A stretch of 64,000 nucleotides of DNA from Lihuaxuella thermophila (GTDB lineage: Bacteria > Bacillota > Bacilli > Thermoactinomycetales > Thermoactinomycetaceae), in the NCBI RefSeq assembly GCF_900110165.1, contig NZ_FOCQ01000001.1, positions 124,001 to 188,000 on the forward strand, given 5' to 3'. Below, one piece after another: positions 61,413 through 64,000 of the stretch (positions within the stretch are counted from its first letter, which is position 1; every line of letters starts with the position of its first letter). The notes below the pieces were generated by a model. That model was given only the letters and a program-made list of their open reading frames with translations, was not told the origin of the DNA and made no database searches. A program made the translations under genes and the position numbers.

Positions 61413-61443
61413 TTGACCTTGACGTAACGTCAACTTGTACGCT
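61413..61443 (+). promoter_or_regulatory. MerR-type promoter with palindromic operator
   Basis: TTGACC (61413-61418), a 19-bp spacer, then TACGCT (61438-61443). The spacer contains the perfect inverted repeat TTGACGT-A-ACGTCAA (61419-61433). A 19-bp spacer with a dyad between -35 and -10 is the hallmark of MerR-family activation by DNA distortion. No merR gene is in the window. Confidence 0.78.
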
Positions 61444-61475
61444 TAAGGTGAAAAAGTTGACGGGGAGGTTGACCC

Positions 61476-62162
61476 ATGCCGGATCATGAAATCATTTACG
61501 CTGAGAAAGCTGAGTCATACGACCTTTTGATTTCAAGGCAAAAAAGTGTTTATGAAACGCTGGTAAAGATCAAGCCGTTCCAGGGATTGGATATCATTGA
61601 TCTGGGGGCGGGGACGGGCAGACTGACTTGTCTGTTGGCTCCAAAAGCGAAATCGGTACTGGCTCTTGACCGCTCACGAGCCATGCTGGATGTCGCAGCG
61701 GCCAAGCTAAAGAAAATGGGTTTGGCGAATTGGAAAGTTGAAGTTGCCGACCATCGACAGCTTCCCGTTGCCGACCACAGTGCGGATTTGATTGTTTCGG
61801 GGTGGAGTATCTGCTATCTCGGCAGTTCAAATGCAGCGAACTGGAAACAGAATATTGATCAGGTGATGAAAGAAATCAAACGCGTGCTCAGGCCCGGCGG
61901 CAGCGTGATCATTTTTGAAACGATGGGGACAGGAACCGAGACCCCGGATCCCCCCGAATTTCTGAGAGGGTATTATACCATGTTAGAAAATGAATATGGT
62001 TTTTCACATACTGTGATCAGAACGGACTATGCGTTTGCCGATTTGGCGGAAGCCGAAAATCTGACCCGGTTTTTCTTTGGGGATGAGTTGGCAAACCGGG
62101 TTGTGAAAGAGGGGCTTGTTCAATTGCCGGAGTGTGCCGGGGTTTGGTGGCGTGTGTTTTAG
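61476..62162 (+). CDS. Class I SAM-dependent methyltransferase
   Basis: 228 aa, starting at the ATG after GGGGAGG. SAM motif I is IDLGAGTGRLTCLLA, followed by LALDRSRAMLD (acidic loop) and LPVADHSADLIVSGW. The C-terminal half has LRPGGSVIIFETMGTG. Its substrate (small molecule, lipid or drug) is not readable. The MerR-type promoter suggests induction by a small compound or metal, fitting a detoxification or resistance role. Single-gene unit. Confidence 0.85.
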   Translation: MPDHEIIYAEKAESYDLLISRQKSVYETLVKIKPFQGLDIIDLGAGTGRLTCLLAPKAKSVLALDRSRAMLDVAAAKLKKMGLANWKVEVADHRQLPVADHSADLIVSGWSICYLGSSNAANWKQNIDQVMKEIKRVLRPGGSVIIFETMGTGTETPDPPEFLRGYYTMLENEYGFSHTVIRTDYAFADLAEAENLTRFFFGDELANRVVKEGLVQLPECAGVWWRVF

Positions 62163-62224
62163 CATGCCCAAAGGGTTGGGTTAAGCAAACACTGCCGGGG
62201 ATAACATACGAATAACCAAGTATA

Positions 62225-62268
62225 AAACCCGATTTTCCCCTTTTTTAAGTTGGAAAATCGGGTTTATT
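62225..62268. terminator. Terminator between methyltransferase and cax
   Basis: AAACCCGATTTTCC and GGAAAATCGGGTTT form a perfect 14-bp stem. The A-rich 5' flank and T-rich 3' flank allow use from both strands. Confidence 0.85.
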
Positions 62269-62426
62269 GTTGCTTTTCGATGCCTGGTTGTATGAGTGAT
62301 CAAGATCGGTAGATTCCAGTGTTGCATTGGCGTCTGTTTACGAACCGAACATACGGACAATGAGAGCTCATCCTTCTCAGGCGTAGACCAAGCCTTCGCC
62401 GATGGTCTCCGGCGACGGGGAGGCAT

Positions 62427-63494
62427 TTACACCACAAAAAACACCGTTCCGAGAATCAAGTATACAATCAACAGCAGGACTCCTTCATACCAGTTCGTGG
62501 AACCGTCGCGGGAGATAGAAGTCGCAATAAACGCCGATACGGCAATGGCTGCGATTTCGTAGTTGCTGAAGATGATGTTCATCGGGTTGCCAAACAAAAA
62601 GCTGATAAACACCAGCATGGGGGCCACGAACAAAGCGATTTGCAAGCTGCTGCCGATGGCGATTTCGACCGCCGCTCCGATCCGGTTTTTCATGGCCAGG
62701 AAGATGGCGGCGCTGTGTTCGGCCGCGTTGCCGATAATGGCGATCAGGAAGGCACCCACAAACAGTTCGGACCATCCCAGGGCATGGGCGACCGCTTCCA
62801 CACTATGTACGAGCCATTCACTCTGCAGGGCGACAAAGGCGGTAGAGACAAAGAGCATCAGAAGAGAGATTCGCTTAGACCATTCCGGTGATTCTTCGTG
62901 TCCCGGCTCTTCGTCAGGCAATCCGTCAATCGCTTCCCCCAGTTCTTCCCGGTGCGTGACCAGCGAAAAGTACAGCCACAGGAAATAACCGATGATCAAT
63001 ACGCCAGCGATGATTAAACTGACGGTATTCACATCAGCAGGGGCTAATCCGCCCATGAACACAGCGGGGACAAAGAGGGCGATCACGGACAGCATCATCA
63101 GGGAAGCGTTATGTCCGGCCAGCATGGAGTTAAAAGATTGGATTTTAAACTTCAGTCCCCCGAAGAAGACACTCAAACCCAGCACCAACAGCAGGTTGCC
63201 GATGACCGAGCCTGTAATGCTGGCTTTGACCATGTCAAACAAGCCCTCTTTAACCAGGAAGATCGCGATGATCAGCTCGGCGGCGTTGCCGAATGTCGCG
63301 TTTAACAACCCGCCGAGGCGTTCGCCGGAATAATGGGCCACACTTTCCGTCGCTTTTCCCAGGAGAGCCGCCCAAAAGAGCAGGGACAAACAGGCGGTGC
63401 CAAACTGAAGCGGCTGGTTGTGCGTGAAAAAATGCGAGAAGGCGCTCAACAATGTAGAGATGATTAATAAAGGATAAAACCATTTTTTGTTCAC
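62427..63494 (-). CDS. cax: Ca2+/H+ antiporter (Cax/ChaA family)
   Basis: Membrane antiporter (355 aa, about 11 TM segments). The two alpha-repeats each carry the motif GNAAE: ATFGNAAELIIAIF and AIIGNAAEHSAAIF. It exports calcium in exchange for protons. Start is GTG at 63494 with AAGGAG 8 bp upstream; the GTG at 63503 sits too close. An acidic loop (DEEPGHEESPEW) separates the halves. No known riboswitch was recognised in the 230-bp region upstream, 63495-63726. Confidence 0.9.
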   Translation of the reverse strand: MNKKWFYPLLIISTLLSAFSHFFTHNQPLQFGTACLSLLFWAALLGKATESVAHYSGERLGGLLNATFGNAAELIIAIFLVKEGLFDMVKASITGSVIGNLLLVLGLSVFFGGLKFKIQSFNSMLAGHNASLMMLSVIALFVPAVFMGGLAPADVNTVSLIIAGVLIIGYFLWLYFSLVTHREELGEAIDGLPDEEPGHEESPEWSKRISLLMLFVSTAFVALQSEWLVHSVEAVAHALGWSELFVGAFLIAIIGNAAEHSAAIFLAMKNRIGAAVEIAIGSSLQIALFVAPMLVFISFLFGNPMNIIFSNYEIAAIAVSAFIATSISRDGSTNWYEGVLLLIVYLILGTVFFVV

Positions 63495-63726
63495 TTTTTT
63501 CACTCCTTGTGAGCCGTAATTGGTACCCGACAGAAAAAAAAGCCGTCCTCCGATGTTTCTTACACAACAAGACGAAGGAAGTACGAATTTAGCATACGCA
63601 TGAGACGAAAAATGTCAAATATTGCGATCGGATGTGTCGGTCGGTTTTACGCATTTATGAGCAGGAAATCACCGGAAAAGATCGAAATTGTCCATCATCC
63701 TAAAAAAATGTGAAAGGAGGGGTAGA

Positions 63727-64000
63727 GTGATCACCAGGGTGAAAGACACAGCGATATTCATAGACTTGGAGAACGTTTATTACGGCCTCAAAAAGTATCA
63801 TATGGACCCTGATCACCCGGAGGAATGCCATAACTTGTTTTTACGCCTGCAAGAATATTACGGGAAAGAATCCATCCGCATGATGGAAGCATATGCTGAC
63901 TTTGAACAGATGGATCTTTCCATGATGAGCTTACAGAAGAAACGGGTGCATGTCCATCAGGTATACGGAAACGGCAGAGAAGGAAAAGAGCGAAAAAACG
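63727..64000 (+). CDS. NYN-domain protein, N-terminal part (cut by window edge)
   Basis: The first 91 codons of a gene that runs off the right edge. GTG start after AAAGGAGGGG. The N-terminus DTAIFIDLENVYYGLKKY is the NYN/LabA-type PIN-like nuclease motif with Asp and Asn, which in this family binds metal and cleaves RNA. MMEAYADFEQM and VHVHQVYGNG follow as in DUF88 proteins. Divergent from cax, 230 bp apart. The full domain order cannot be seen. Confidence 0.82.
   Translation, partial: MITRVKDTAIFIDLENVYYGLKKYHMDPDHPEECHNLFLRLQEYYGKESIRMMEAYADFEQMDLSMMSLQKKRVHVHQVYGNGREGKERKN

Noticed and set aside
63535-63590. Possible metal riboswitch in front of the calcium antiporter
   Set aside because: A T-run is present on the minus strand, but the preceding pairing is only four bases (CGTC/GACG) and no yybP-ykoY core was found.

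Overview
The window is 64 kb of chromosome from a Gram-positive, spore-former-type Firmicute of moderate GC. Strong GGAGG-like ribosome binding sites, frequent GTG and TTG starts, a tyrosine T-box, a guanidine-I riboswitch, CcpA-type cre sites, NagR and YlaN all fit Bacillales. The acsA / tyrS / rpsD neighbourhood is a Bacillales arrangement, and a Thermoactinomycetaceae-like thermophile or relative is plausible, but the family is an inference. No tRNA, rRNA, intact insertion sequence, prophage or CRISPR array was found.

Layout. 1-10086 is housekeeping: the end of acetyl-CoA synthetase, two tandem class A penicillin-binding proteins, T-box-controlled tyrS, a NUDIX protein, rpsD with its leader, and trmB. 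10229-16240 is a carbohydrate import locus: a sugar isomerase/epimerase, two nearly identical binding lipoproteins and two permeases, one carrying a large coiled-coil insert. 16402-21337 holds a phosphatase, an OpuC-type osmolyte ABC transporter on the minus strand, and a thioesterase/NUDIX pair. 21446-30712 is the most striking locus: a LacI regulator, ABC importer, YcjQ-like dehydrogenase, YcjR-like epimerase, glycerate kinase and a GH13_18 phosphorylase, a Gram-positive counterpart of the E. coli ycj cluster that probably degrades glucosylglycerate. 30806-33774 is nagA-nagB-nagR with a NagR operator. 33848-40421 carries an ECF sigma/anti-sigma pair, free-methionine-sulfoxide reductase, an M29 aminopeptidase, a lone EIIA and a regulator with a putative carbohydrate-sensing domain.

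40486-51616 is a hemicellulose locus: a third ABC importer behind a cre-bearing promoter, a GH2 enzyme, a secreted GH43 enzyme, then xylA-xylB behind a promoter with cre and XylR-like operators. 51877-64000 contains glutaminase, YlaN, a LysR/citrate synthase divergent pair, a guanidine riboswitch with the Gdx exporter, a DctS-DctR-DctP dicarboxylate system, small membrane and secreted proteins, a methyltransferase behind a MerR-type promoter, a Ca2+/H+ antiporter and the start of a NYN-domain gene.

Together the window describes a plant-biomass or compost lifestyle. Three sugar importers lack their own ATPase and must share one encoded elsewhere. Their outputs (glucose-1-phosphate, glycerate, xylulose-5-phosphate, fructose-6-phosphate) enter central metabolism, and CcpA-type control appears in front of several units.
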